Below are positions 1-7,125 of a stretch of DNA of 19,418 nt, piece by piece. Source of the stretch: Deltaproteobacteria bacterium RIFCSPLOWO2_02_56_12 (GTDB taxonomy: Bacteria; Desulfobacterota; Binatia; UBA9968); NCBI GenBank assembly GCA_001799045.1, contig MGRY01000117.1, positions 2,921 to 22,338 of the forward strand. The letters are read 5' to 3'. The notes below the pieces were generated by a model. It saw only the letters and a list, made by a program, of their open reading frames with translations. It made no database searches and had not been told where the DNA came from. Position 1 is the first letter of the stretch; the number at the start of each line of letters is the position of its first letter. Position numbers and translations under genes: made by a program.

Positions 1-143
1 TGCTCGCCGCTGGTGGAATCACGCGGCGCGCCTGCGCTCACTTCCGTAATGACGCCATCCTTGACGCGCACGAATCCATCGAAGGAATTCCGCTCCCCGG
101 TCATAGGCAGGATTAGAGCATTGATTATTTTTAGATCGCTCAT
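1..143 (-). CDS. Amidohydrolase family protein, N-terminal fragment
   Basis: The gene runs leftward out of the window, so only the first 47 codons are visible. Read from the ATG at 143-141 the protein begins MSDLKIINALILPMTGE and continues with a VRVKDGVITEV segment. This is the usual N-terminal beta-sandwich opening of metal-dependent amidohydrolases (cytosine deaminase, dihydroorotase and imidazolonepropionase superfamily): an 'I.NA.I......' strand, then 'DG.I..V'. The metal-binding HxH motif would lie beyond the edge, so substrate and subfamily cannot be told. It is divergent from the FAD oxidase that starts at 242, leaving about 98 bases that may hold both promoters. The family call is inferred from a short segment. 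Confidence 0.6.
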   Translation of the reverse strand, partial: MSDLKIINALILPMTGERNSFDGFVRVKDGVITEVSAGAPRDSTSGE

Positions 144-241
144 GTTCCGCTTCGCCGGCTTTCTCATTTTCGGCCTTTGGGCTATATTCTAACCCAGCTT
201 AGCCTTTTTCCATAGATTTTTTTTCCTCAAGGGGGACTTTT

Positions 242-1633
242 TTGAGCTTCGATCAAAAGATTCTAGACAGGCTTTCCCGCATTGTAGGTCCTGGGCAAGT
301 CATCACGGAGCCGGAACGCCTGGAGGAGATTTCCTGGGATGCCTTGAGCGCCGGCAGGATGCACCCGCTGAAGAGGCCCGGCGTCTCCAACCCGCTTTGC
401 GTAGTTTTGCCGCTATCGACTGCCGAAGTTCGGGAGATTGTTCTCCTGGCGAATGAAGAAAGGCTGCCCATCATCCCTTATGGCGGTGGATCGGGACTCA
501 TGGGCGGGGCTCTATCCGTCCGTCCGGGGATCGTTCTGGATCTGAGAAGGATGAATAAAATTCTCGCGGTCGATAAGGAATCTTGCTCGGCCACCGTCCA
601 GGCAGGGACTGTTCTGGAGTCATTGGAAAAGAGGTTGAACGAAGAGGGTTTTATCCTCGGCCATGATCCCTGGACTCTTCCTGTGGCGACAATCGGCGGC
701 GCGATCTCAACCAACAGCCTGGGTTACCGTGGCGGGATCTACGGTTCTATGGGAGAGCAGGTCCTGGGTCTGGAAGCCGTATTGCCCAACGGGGAAGTTC
801 TGCGCACCCGGTCTGTCCCCAAGTCTTCTGCCGGAATCAACCTCAAATTTCTTCTTATCGGAGGCGAGGGCTGCTTTGGAATTATCACTGAAGCTACGGT
901 CAGAATTTTTCCTGCGCCTGAGAAGCGCGCTCTGCATGCCATTCTCTTTGAATCTTTTGAGCAAGGGTACGGCGCTATCCAGCGGATATTCAGGCAAGGT
1001 TTGAGGCCCGCCGTGGTCGACTTCGGCGACGGCGGTGATGAATTTCGCGGCGGCGCGGTTCTTTACTTAGCCTTTGAGGGAAACCAGGAAACAGTGGCGG
1101 CGGAAGAAAAGATCGCATTGTCTATCTGCGACCGGGATGGCGGGAGAAGGTTGCCTCAGGAGGAGGCGGAAAGGTTTTGGCGCGACCGGCACATCATTGC
1201 CCGCCGATTTATGCAGAATCGCAGGCAAAGAAGGGAACGCGGCAGTGATGGGATTTATCGCGACTGGATACATGTGGCGCTGCCGGGATCGAAGGTGTTG
1301 TCTTTTAGAAAGGCGGCGATAGAAATCATTGAGAGGCGTGGGGTGCATCTTCAAGAGAGCGGCCTCTGGATTCAGCCGGAGCTTTTTTCGATGCGCCTGG
1401 GGATCGAAGATGAGGGAGACGACAAGGCCCAACTTGTCCTGGAAGAGACAGTGGATGAATTGCTTCGTCTGGTTCAGTCGATGGGTGGATCTATGGAGTA
1501 CACCCACGGGGTAGGCGTGAAACTGGCTCACCACATGGAAAAAGAGCACGGTTACGGTCTCGAGGTCATGCGTCAGATTAAAAAAGTTCTTGATCCGAAC
1601 AACATCATGAATCCTGGAAAGATGGGGTTCTAG
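242..1633 (+). CDS. FAD-linked oxidase, GlcD / alkyl-DHAP synthase-like
   Basis: Predicted 463-residue flavoprotein of the VAO/PCMH superfamily (FAD_binding_4 plus FAD-oxidase C domain), like glycolate or D-lactate dehydrogenase subunit GlcD and alkyldihydroxyacetonephosphate synthase. The FAD-binding PP-loop is at residues 79-89 (PYGGGSGLMGG). A second FAD-contact region is at about 142-170 (HDPWTLPVATIGG followed by STNSLGYRGG), and IGGEGCFGIITEATV is at about 206-220. The C-terminal cap ends with a THGVGVKL motif and DPNNIMNPGKM, typical of the family. The start is TTG at 242, chosen because AGGGGG at 230-235 lies 6 bases upstream and no ATG fits. No GlcE, GlcF or Fe-S partner is adjacent, so the electron acceptor and the 2-hydroxy-acid or other substrate are unknown. 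The fold is confident, the substrate is not. Confidence 0.85.
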   Translation: MSFDQKILDRLSRIVGPGQVITEPERLEEISWDALSAGRMHPLKRPGVSNPLCVVLPLSTAEVREIVLLANEERLPIIPYGGGSGLMGGALSVRPGIVLDLRRMNKILAVDKESCSATVQAGTVLESLEKRLNEEGFILGHDPWTLPVATIGGAISTNSLGYRGGIYGSMGEQVLGLEAVLPNGEVLRTRSVPKSSAGINLKFLLIGGEGCFGIITEATVRIFPAPEKRALHAILFESFEQGYGAIQRIFRQGLRPAVVDFGDGGDEFRGGAVLYLAFEGNQETVAAEEKIALSICDRDGGRRLPQEEAERFWRDRHIIARRFMQNRRQRRERGSDGIYRDWIHVALPGSKVLSFRKAAIEIIERRGVHLQESGLWIQPELFSMRLGIEDEGDDKAQLVLEETVDELLRLVQSMGGSMEYTHGVGVKLAHHMEKEHGYGLEVMRQIKKVLDPNNIMNPGKMGF

Positions 1634-1672
1634 TCAATGATTTAGTGGACGATGAGTGCCGCGAGATGGAAT

Positions 1673-2584
1673 TCAAGTAGTCTGCGGAAGACCAAATGGG
1701 GCCGGTCCCGGTAAGGAGGTGGCCTCGGACCAAATGCCGGCGTCGTAAAAGCGCTCGATCGGGTCATGGGGAGGATCGTAAAGCCCCATTTCTATTCTCA
1801 GCTGCACTACGCGGTGGATAGAGGAGGGATCGATGGCGGCTTTGGGAATGACCCGAGCCAATTTGGTCTCAGCCTGCTCTCGTGTGATCCCCTCGTAGCC
1901 CTGCATGAGTCTCAAGGCCTCTTCCCGGTTTTGGGCCATAAGAAGCCAGTCTGTTGCCTCAACGAAAGCCTGAACGAACCGGAAAAGCTTTCCCCGGTTC
2001 TGTTGTGCCCAGCTCCTGCGGCCCCAGCACGCCGCTGTCGGGTAGTCGGGTATGTGATCGCCCGCCCGCGCCAGCAGATGGAAACCCTCGCTTATGGCCT
2101 GGGCGTCGTAAGGGGGAGCCACCATGCAGGCTGACACCTCTCCTTTGCGCAACGCGTCCAGCCGGAAGGGCGAGGTGCCGATAATTTTAACTTGATACTC
2201 GGTTTCATAGAGCCCGTAATCGCGCAAGATCTTGCGCCGGTGCAAATCATAGTTGGAGTCGCCGGGATCCCCGGCCAACAATTTTCCCCGCAGTTCGGCC
2301 GGGGATTTGATGTTTCTGGCGCCGAAGAGCTTCACCTGCAGACCCTTCTCGGCCATCAAGAAAAGAACGAAGTCATGGCCGTCTCGAGTCGCTCGGGCAA
2401 TCATGGTGTCGGGGCTGGTCAGGCTTAGATCCCAGCGCCCCTCGGCCATGCCACGATTGTGGTCCGGGGCGAAAGTGGCAATCTCAAAGTTGATCTCCAG
2501 CTGCTGACGGGCAAATAGCCCTTTCTCCTGAGCCACCACGAAAGCTGGAAGGGGATAGTATCCGATGGTTCGCACTTGATCCAT
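1673..2584 (-). CDS. NMT1/THI5-like substrate-binding protein, no signal peptide
   Basis: A 303-residue protein of the SsuA/TauA/THI5-like periplasmic-binding fold. It opens with VRTIGYYPLPAFVVAQEKGLF, the first strand and 'A.EKGLF' helix typical of the family. Later segments fit the two-lobe fold: RWDLSLTSPDTMIARA, IKSPAELRGKLLAGDPGDSN and LDALRKGEVSACMVAPPYDAQA. These proteins normally deliver aromatic, sulfonate or pyrimidine-like ligands to an ABC importer. I chose the ATG at 2584-2582 because AAAAGG sits 5 bases upstream; an upstream ATG at 2614 would add ten basic residues without a Shine-Dalgarno match. Neither start gives a hydrophobic export signal, which is odd for the family. It is convergent with the FAD oxidase (39-base gap) and has no adjacent permease. 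The ligand cannot be predicted. Confidence 0.75.
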   Translation of the reverse strand: MDQVRTIGYYPLPAFVVAQEKGLFARQQLEINFEIATFAPDHNRGMAEGRWDLSLTSPDTMIARATRDGHDFVLFLMAEKGLQVKLFGARNIKSPAELRGKLLAGDPGDSNYDLHRRKILRDYGLYETEYQVKIIGTSPFRLDALRKGEVSACMVAPPYDAQAISEGFHLLARAGDHIPDYPTAACWGRRSWAQQNRGKLFRFVQAFVEATDWLLMAQNREEALRLMQGYEGITREQAETKLARVIPKAAIDPSSIHRVVQLRIEMGLYDPPHDPIERFYDAGIWSEATSLPGPAPFGLPQTT

Positions 2585-2720
2585 AAAGGCCTTTTGCTTG
2601 GTTCTTTTCCGCATAGCGTATAGGGGGTAACGTGGATGCTGTCAAGCAGCAGAGTTTAGCGAGACAGACCGGAACCGTTTCTTGCCAACAGTGAGAAAAA
2701 TAGATAGTCTATTTCTTGTT

Positions 2721-3905
2721 ATGGTAAAAGCCCATTCTTTGATCTTGGTGCTGTTTCTTCTCCTGCTCGTTGCCTGCACCACGGCGCCTTACACAGGAAG
2801 AAGCCAACTCATGTTTCTTTCTGAGGGCCAGGAGGTTGGATTAGGGGAAGAGGCCTACCGCCATACGCTGCGCGACAGCGTTCTTACAAACCATCCAGAG
2901 GCCTTGCGCATCGTGCGCAAAATTGGGGAGAGAATTGCCCGGGCGGCGAATAAACCGGATTACAAATGGGAGTTTCGCGTCATCGATGACCCGGAGATGG
3001 CAAATGCCTTCGCTGTGCCTGGGGGCAAGGTGGCGGTCTATACAGGGATATTCCCCATTGCCCGTGATGAGGCGGGTTTAGCGGTAGTCCTCGGCCATGA
3101 GGTGGCCCATGCCTTGTTGCGTCATGCGGGCGAGAGGATAAGCCAATCTCAGTTATTAGGGGCTGGCCTAGCCATTGCGGGCGCCTCGGGTATTAATCCT
3201 CAGCTACTTCAGGTCTTTGGCATGGGCGCCTCGGTGGGTTTGATCCTACCCTTTAGTCGTTCGCAGGAATCTGAGGCTGATGAGGTTGGCCTGACTCTGA
3301 TGGCAAAGGCGGGCTATGATCCGAGAGTTTCGCTAGATCTGTGGGAACGAATGGAGCGCAAGGAGCGTGGCGCACCGCCAGAATTTATATCTACTCACCC
3401 AAGCCACGAAACTCGGACCCAGCAGCTTAAGTCCTGGATTCCTGAAGCCTTGAAATTTTATCAGCCCGCAGATCGAACCTTGGAGATACTGCCCTCATTG
3501 CAGGCCATGGAATCTCCAACTGCAAGAGCAGAGAGGGAGCTGCTCAAGAGAATCCAGGCGGTCAATAAGCAGGCGGAAGATCAGCGTGGGGAAAGGGCGG
3601 TAGTGGAAGCCCTGGGTATTGGCTTGCGCGCGGATCCGTCTGTCCTCTATCAGGAAAGGCAGCAACTTCGCCTGGGTTATGGACAGTATGCCGCCTTACG
3701 GGCGCTTTCTTCGTTCGGCCGGACACCCTTGCGCCGGGTAGTTGGCGACTATCAGAGCGGCGTTGGTTGGTCCGATCTTAGCCAGAGCAACGGGACACGT
3801 TTGATCGAGCTGATTTCATTCATGGGAGATCTTCTTCGTACAGCCGCTTCGATCCGGGGCCAAATGCCATCCCAATCTCCCAGCCCCCGTTACCGCACAA
3901 GGTAG
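2721..3905 (+). CDS. M48-family zinc metalloprotease, lipoprotein
   Basis: A 394-residue (from the ATG at 2721) periplasmic M48 peptidase of the LoiP/BepA type, likely acting in outer-membrane protein quality control. Residues 1-19 form a lipoprotein signal with lipobox LVAC (Cys19). The zinc motif HEVAH is at 126-130 and the downstream ExEAD motif at 183-187 (Glu183 as third ligand). STHPSHETR at 224-232 is also a family hallmark. Residues from about 255 to 394 form an extra C-terminal region, helical in look, that I do not recognise; it is not an obvious TPR domain as in BepA. In-frame TTG (2682) and GTG (2691) codons lie upstream. ATG 2721 is preferred because it gives a compact lipoprotein signal, though no start has a good Shine-Dalgarno site. 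The next gene starts 11-26 bases downstream. Confidence 0.85.
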   Translation: MVKAHSLILVLFLLLLVACTTAPYTGRSQLMFLSEGQEVGLGEEAYRHTLRDSVLTNHPEALRIVRKIGERIARAANKPDYKWEFRVIDDPEMANAFAVPGGKVAVYTGIFPIARDEAGLAVVLGHEVAHALLRHAGERISQSQLLGAGLAIAGASGINPQLLQVFGMGASVGLILPFSRSQESEADEVGLTLMAKAGYDPRVSLDLWERMERKERGAPPEFISTHPSHETRTQQLKSWIPEALKFYQPADRTLEILPSLQAMESPTARAERELLKRIQAVNKQAEDQRGERAVVEALGIGLRADPSVLYQERQQLRLGYGQYAALRALSSFGRTPLRRVVGDYQSGVGWSDLSQSNGTRLIELISFMGDLLRTAASIRGQMPSQSPSPRYRTR

Positions 3906-3918
3906 CGGGCAGGGTCAT

Positions 3919-3924
3919 GAGGAG
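3919..3924 (+). promoter_or_regulatory. Ribosome binding site that sets the start at 3932
   Basis: GAGGAG lies 7 bases before the ATG at 3932. It overlaps the first codons of the longer reading from the ATG at 3917, which has only a weak AGGG upstream, so it favours the shorter protein. Confidence 0.55.
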
Positions 3925-3931
3925 ACAGAGA

Positions 3932-4927
3932 ATGGGCTCTGGAAAAACGCACGTTGTCCGGGCCACGATCTTTATTTTGGCTCTCTGGCTCTCGTTTATT
4001 CCGGCACGAACACACGCCGCAAAGCTCTACGTGGTTTATGCCTCTATTGGGGGGACCCAGGCTGTGGGATGGATTGCCAAGGAAGCCGGTTTATTCGTCA
4101 AGCACGGCCTCGATGTGGAACTTCTCTTTACCGGCGGAGGTCGAGCCGTCACCTCTCTTCTGGGGGGCGATACCCCGATCGTGACGGTGGGCGGTCCATC
4201 GGCTATCACTGCCCGATTGGGCGGCAGCGACGTCATCATCATCGCGCACATCTTTGACACTATCCTCTATTCCCTCATGGTCGTGCCTGAGATTCGCACG
4301 CTGGCGGATCTCAAAGGAAAGAAGCTCGGCGCCAGCCGTTTTGGCTCGGCAACCGACTTCGCCTTGCGCTATGTCCTCAAACAAAAAGGATTCGATCCGA
4401 GCAAGGATATGGTGATCTTCCAGATTGGCGGCCAGGCGGAGACCCTGGCAGCCCTTCGCGCTGGATCGATCCAGGGCGGGGTCATCGCCTCCCCGGCCAC
4501 CGCGGAGGCCAAGCGGCTCGGCATGAAGGAGCTCGTCAATATGGCCACGCTTGGGGTAGAGTACCCGCAGACCACCATCGCTACGACCGACCGCTTTCTC
4601 AGGGAAAATCGGGATACTGCGCTGCGTTTCACCCGCGCCTACGTGGAGGGGATCCACCGCTTTCTCAGCGACAGAGAGTTTTCTCTCAGGGTGATCGCAA
4701 AGTATACCAAAATTCAAAGTCGCCCGATCCTTGAGGCTACCTACGACGACTATGCCCCTTACGTAAAGAAGACTCCGGCGCCGACGGCTGGCTCTATCAA
4801 GACGGTTCTCGAGCAGCTCTCACCCACAGATGCAAGGGCACGCGCTGCCCGGCCTCAGGACTTTATCGATGGCAGCGTGATTGCGGAGCTCGATCGGGAA
4901 GGGTTTTTCCGGCAGTTTCCGCGCTAG
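3932..4927 (+). CDS. ABC transporter substrate-binding protein, NMT1/SsuA-like, exported
   Basis: A 331-residue periplasmic solute-binding protein. The N-terminus has a basic start, a hydrophobic core (ATIFILALWLSFIP) and a probable signal peptidase I site after THAA, so it is secreted. The mature part begins KLYVVYASIGGTQAVGWIAKEAGLF, the first strand and helix of the NMT1/SsuA/TauA family. It continues with the GGDTPIVTVGGPSAITA and LADLKGKKLGASRFGSATD segments that line the cleft, and a lobe-II region around QAETLAALRAGSIQGGVIASPA. ATG 3932 is favoured over ATG 3917 by its GAGGAG site. No permease or ATPase follows, so it is an orphan binding protein, possibly sharing a distant transporter. 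It lies just downstream of the M48 peptidase and may be co-transcribed with it. The ligand is unknown. Confidence 0.82.
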   Translation: MGSGKTHVVRATIFILALWLSFIPARTHAAKLYVVYASIGGTQAVGWIAKEAGLFVKHGLDVELLFTGGGRAVTSLLGGDTPIVTVGGPSAITARLGGSDVIIIAHIFDTILYSLMVVPEIRTLADLKGKKLGASRFGSATDFALRYVLKQKGFDPSKDMVIFQIGGQAETLAALRAGSIQGGVIASPATAEAKRLGMKELVNMATLGVEYPQTTIATTDRFLRENRDTALRFTRAYVEGIHRFLSDREFSLRVIAKYTKIQSRPILEATYDDYAPYVKKTPAPTAGSIKTVLEQLSPTDARARAARPQDFIDGSVIAELDREGFFRQFPR

Positions 4928-5043
4928 TCCGCTTTTTACACCCGCATCGCTATTCTGGCCTGGATGTTTTGGAGCTTACCGGCCCCTGGAACTGATCCCC
5001 GCGCCCTTCATCCCGGCGGCGCGCAAGGGGTGAATAGATGGCT

Positions 5044-5076
5044 TTGACAAGAGGAAAAAATCTAGATAAGTATAAA
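5044..5076 (+). promoter_or_regulatory. Candidate sigma70-like promoter, off-spaced
   Basis: A perfect -35 hexamer TTGACA (5044-5049) is followed by TATAAA (5071-5076) in an AT-rich stretch. The spacer is 21 bases, longer than the optimal 17. GATAAG (5065-5070) gives a 15-base spacer instead. It is the only promoter-like site before the terminator hairpin at 5148 and the zinc-ribbon gene. The call is tentative. Confidence 0.4.
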
Positions 5077-5147
5077 TAGTGAGGTTTTGGGAGAGAGTGA
5101 ATATTCTAAGAGTTAAGTGCTGTCAGTGGACGGCGACTGCACATAGA

Positions 5148-5179
5148 GAAATGCACCCTGAAGGGTGCATTTCTTTTTT
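5148..5179 (+). terminator. Strong intrinsic terminator / attenuator hairpin
   Basis: A perfect 11-bp inverted repeat pairs 5148-5158 (GAAATGCACCC) with 5163-5173 (GGGTGCATTTC), with loop TGAA and then six T (5174-5179). This is a textbook rho-independent terminator on the plus strand. It cannot simply end the gene at 4927, which stops 220 bases upstream. It lies 26 bases before the TTG start of the zinc-ribbon gene and only about 70 bases after the candidate promoter. It therefore terminates either a short RNA or the leader of the downstream operon. Upstream GTGC (5117-5120) and GCAC (5139-5142) can form a second hairpin whose 3' side could also compete for the terminator arm. Confidence 0.75.
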
Positions 5180-5187
5180 GCGCGAAT

Positions 5188-5192
5188 GGAGG
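5188..5192 (+). promoter_or_regulatory. Ribosome binding site for the TTG start at 5200
   Basis: GGAGG is 7 bases upstream of the TTG at 5200. No in-frame ATG or GTG begins nearer the conserved N-terminus, so this site decides the start of the zinc-ribbon protein. Confidence 0.65.
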
Positions 5193-5199
5193 ATAGAAC

Positions 5200-5928
5200 T
5201 TGCGTGAGCAGATAGAGATCTTGGCCTCGCTTCAGAATGTGGACCGTGAGATAAGAGAAAAAAGCGGTGTCAAGGTAGTGCTCTTGGCCGAGATCCAGAA
5301 GAAGGAAGAAGAGATCCGGACAAAGTGTGCCGACATAGCGTTGTTCAGAGCGGAGTGGTCGGAGAAGGATAAGCAACGGCAGGAGAAAGAGCAGCTGCTG
5401 CAGGAAGAAAGCAAGAAAGCGACGGAGAAGCGGATGCGGATGAACCGCATCAAAAATATCAAGGAGCTACAGGCCCTCCAGCGAGAAATAGATCAGATCA
5501 AGCTTGGCAACTCCCAGTTGGAGGAGGAGGTGATCAAGCTCTTGGAAGAAGCGGAGTCATATGCGAGCGCCCTCAGGGCGAAAGAGGAAGAGCTGAGACA
5601 ACTAGAGGCTGCGTGGAGGGAGAAACAGGGGGAGATAGAGGCGCAGGTTGCGGGGATCGAGCGGGCAGTCGCCGAGGCATCGGCGCTCCGCCAGGCCATT
5701 GCTACGCGACTCAATCGAGAATTGATCGAACGGTACGAACTCATTTTCTCCCGCCGCGGGGGCATGGCTGTGGTGACGGTCTCCGACGGAATCTGCCAAG
5801 GATGCTATATGAACATCCCGCCCCAGCTCTGGAATGAGATCATCAAGAGCGAGAAATTGATCCTTTGCCCCAGTTGCCATCGCATACTGTACTCCAAGCC
5901 GACAGTACCAAACGACAAGCAGCTCTAG
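5200..5928 (+). CDS. Coiled-coil protein with C4 zinc ribbon (COG1579 / CdsZ-type)
   Basis: 242 residues. Positions 1 to about 170 are a long charged coiled coil, and the C-terminus carries a four-cysteine zinc ribbon: CQGC at 199-202 and CPSC at 223-226. This is the architecture of the COG1579 (DUF164/zf-RING_7) family, which includes chlamydial CdsZ and other predicted nucleic-acid-binding proteins; the cellular role in most bacteria is not settled. The conserved GICQGCYMNIPPQL segment precedes the second CxxC pair, as in family members. The start is TTG with a good GGAGG site. The RNase HI gene begins 5 bases after its stop and rnpB follows, so it probably shares a transcript with RNA-processing functions. 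Family call strong, function uncertain. Confidence 0.85.
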   Translation: MREQIEILASLQNVDREIREKSGVKVVLLAEIQKKEEEIRTKCADIALFRAEWSEKDKQRQEKEQLLQEESKKATEKRMRMNRIKNIKELQALQREIDQIKLGNSQLEEEVIKLLEEAESYASALRAKEEELRQLEAAWREKQGEIEAQVAGIERAVAEASALRQAIATRLNRELIERYELIFSRRGGMAVVTVSDGICQGCYMNIPPQLWNEIIKSEKLILCPSCHRILYSKPTVPNDKQL

Positions 5929-5933
5929 AGCCT

Positions 5934-6383
5934 ATGAAAGCTCCCAGGGAGGAGTGGCTACTCATGGTAGATGGGGCAGCCAGGGGGAATCCAGGGGAGG
6001 CGGGGTGTGGGGCTGTCATCTTTGACGAGGCCGGGACGCTGTTGGAAGAGCTCAACCGCTACCTTGGGACTGCCACTAATAATGTCGCCGAGTATGAAGG
6101 GCTTCTCATGGGACTGGAGGGAGTTCTTCGACTAGGTGGAAAAAAACTTCGAGTCGAAAGCGATTCCCAGCTATTGGTGCGTCAGTTGAACGGTCTGTAC
6201 CGGGTCAAAGATGAAAAACTCAAAAGGCTTTACCATAAGGCATTGGGTTTGTTGCGCCGGCTTGAGGCTTATTGTATCATTCACGTGGCACGGGAGCACA
6301 ACCGGTTAGCGGACCGGCAGGCCAACCGGGCCATCGACACTGCGCTCAATAAGGGTTCAAGGGATAAAGGGTTAAAGGGTTAA
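5934..6383 (+). CDS. rnhA: Ribonuclease HI family protein
   Basis: 149 residues. Cleaves the RNA strand of RNA-DNA hybrids (R-loops, primers) in the cytoplasm. The acidic catalytic set is visible: Asp13 (MVDGAARGNPG), Glu53 (NNVAEYEG), Asp77 (VESDSQLL) and Asp127 (HNRLADRQAN). The short GNPG loop and lack of a basic protrusion resemble the compact archaeal/Sto-type RNase HI rather than the E. coli form. ATG 5934 is chosen because the first beta strand (EEWLLMVDG) must be included. An in-frame ATG at 5964 has a better Shine-Dalgarno site (AGGGAGGAG at 5946-5954) but would cut that strand, so translation may rely on coupling to the preceding stop, 5 bases away. The last eleven residues (NKGSRDKGLKG) are encoded by a GGG-repeat of period 8. 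Confidence 0.88.
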   Translation: MKAPREEWLLMVDGAARGNPGEAGCGAVIFDEAGTLLEELNRYLGTATNNVAEYEGLLMGLEGVLRLGGKKLRVESDSQLLVRQLNGLYRVKDEKLKRLYHKALGLLRRLEAYCIIHVAREHNRLADRQANRAIDTALNKGSRDKGLKG

Positions 6384-6424
6384 ACGACCAACAGTCAAAG
6401 AGCGCAACGGTTCAATAGTTCCTC
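6353..6424 (+). repeat. Degenerate tandem repeat of period 8 at the rnhA stop
   Basis: GGG recurs at 6353, 6361, 6369 and 6377, exactly 8 bases apart, in units like GGGTTAAA. Five more degenerate octamers (for example GGTTCAAT) seem to continue to 6424. The rnhA stop codon (6381-6383) falls inside the fourth unit, so the enzyme's C-terminal tail is repeat-encoded. The repeat ends just before the RNase P RNA. Unlike the heptamer elements in the dcw cluster it has no clear inverted arm. Confidence 0.55.
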
Positions 6425-6427
6425 GGG

Positions 6428-6850
6428 CTAAAGTGGATCAAGCGGTCGCTGCTCGCCAGGTCGCGAGACGTGGCGGGGAGAGGAAAGTCCGGACTCCATA
6501 GGACAGGGTGGCTGTTAACGGCGGCCCCGAGCGATCGGGGGAAAGTGCCACAGAAAAGATACCGCCCCGTGAAATAAAGCTAGCGTATCTCTCAGCCAAT
6601 GGCTGGTGGTTCTCGGCGTATTTCACGGGGTAAGGGTGAAAAGGCGAGGTAAGAGCTCACCGGTCTGCCAGTAATGGTAGATGCCTGGTAAACCCCACCT
6701 GGAGCAAGACCAAATAGGAGGGTTGGGTGGTCCGCCCATAGCCCTCGGGTAAGGTCGCCAGACCTTATGAGCAATCATAGGGCAAGATGAATGATCGCTG
6801 TGGCTCCTCATAGGAGCCGCGACAGAATCCGGCTTATCGATCCACTTTAG
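6428..6850 (+). ncRNA. rnpB: RNase P RNA, bacterial class A
   Basis: Catalytic RNA of ribonuclease P, which removes the 5' leader of tRNA precursors. The ends pair over 12 bp (6428-6439 with 6839-6850), forming P1. The conserved 5' core GAGGAAAGTCCGGACTCC begins at about 6480, and the ACAGAAA element is at about 6551. The 3' core GACAGAATCCGGCTTA is at 6821-6836, just before the closing P1 strand. GAGCAAGACC at about 6702-6711 also matches the conserved core. Length (about 420 nt) fits class A. The exact ends are uncertain by a few bases. It sits between rnhA and mraZ on the same strand. No clear promoter of its own was seen, so it may be processed from a longer transcript. Confidence 0.95.
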
Positions 6851-7085
6851 CCTGAATCTTCCCAGCCGGCGTTGTTTGTTATAACCGGCTCTCTTTCAGA
6901 CATCTCTCCGTAGCAATATTTGGCCAGCCCGAATCGATTTTCAGCTCTTCCCAAGCATACGTTCTTGCGGTTACAGAGTGTCAATATATTGTGTTTAATG
7001 ATAGGATTATGCCAAAAAACACCAATATGTTGTGGTATTGCATAAATCCTGCCTAAAAAGCGTTTTAAAATAGCCAATTTTTTTA
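6851..7085. other. AT-rich intergenic stretch before the dcw promoter
   Basis: About 235 bases between rnpB and the mraZ promoter. From about 6960 it is clearly more AT-rich than its surroundings, with many short T and A runs. Apart from the weak hairpin at 6864-6890 I see no gene with a ribosome binding site, no tRNA and no clear repeat. Such AT-rich sequence upstream of a promoter could act as an UP element or a binding site for nucleoid proteins, but nothing specific supports this. Confidence 0.5.
6864..6897 (+). terminator. Possible weak terminator after rnpB
   Basis: AGCCGG (6864-6869) can pair with CCGGCT (6885-6890) around a 15-base loop, followed by CTCTTTC. The stem is short and the T run poor, so this could instead be an incidental hairpin; it is the only candidate downstream of rnpB. 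Confidence 0.3.
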
Positions 7086-7114
7086 TTGACAGATGGATTA
7101 TAGGAGGCTATAAA
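7086..7114 (+). promoter_or_regulatory. Near-consensus sigma70 promoter of the dcw operon
   Basis: TTGACA (7086-7091) is followed after exactly 17 bases by TATAAA (7109-7114), 11 of 12 consensus positions. Transcription should start near 7121, giving a leader of about 54 bases before the mraZ ATG and placing the MraZ boxes just downstream of the start point. It is preceded by T-rich sequence. Confidence 0.8.
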
Positions 7115-7125
7115 TCGCCATTAAG

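Noticed and set aside
5964..6383. A shorter RNase HI starting at ATG 5964 with an excellent Shine-Dalgarno site
   Set aside because: It would begin two residues before the catalytic Asp and lose the first beta strand, so ATG 5934 is kept, although the site may be used in part.
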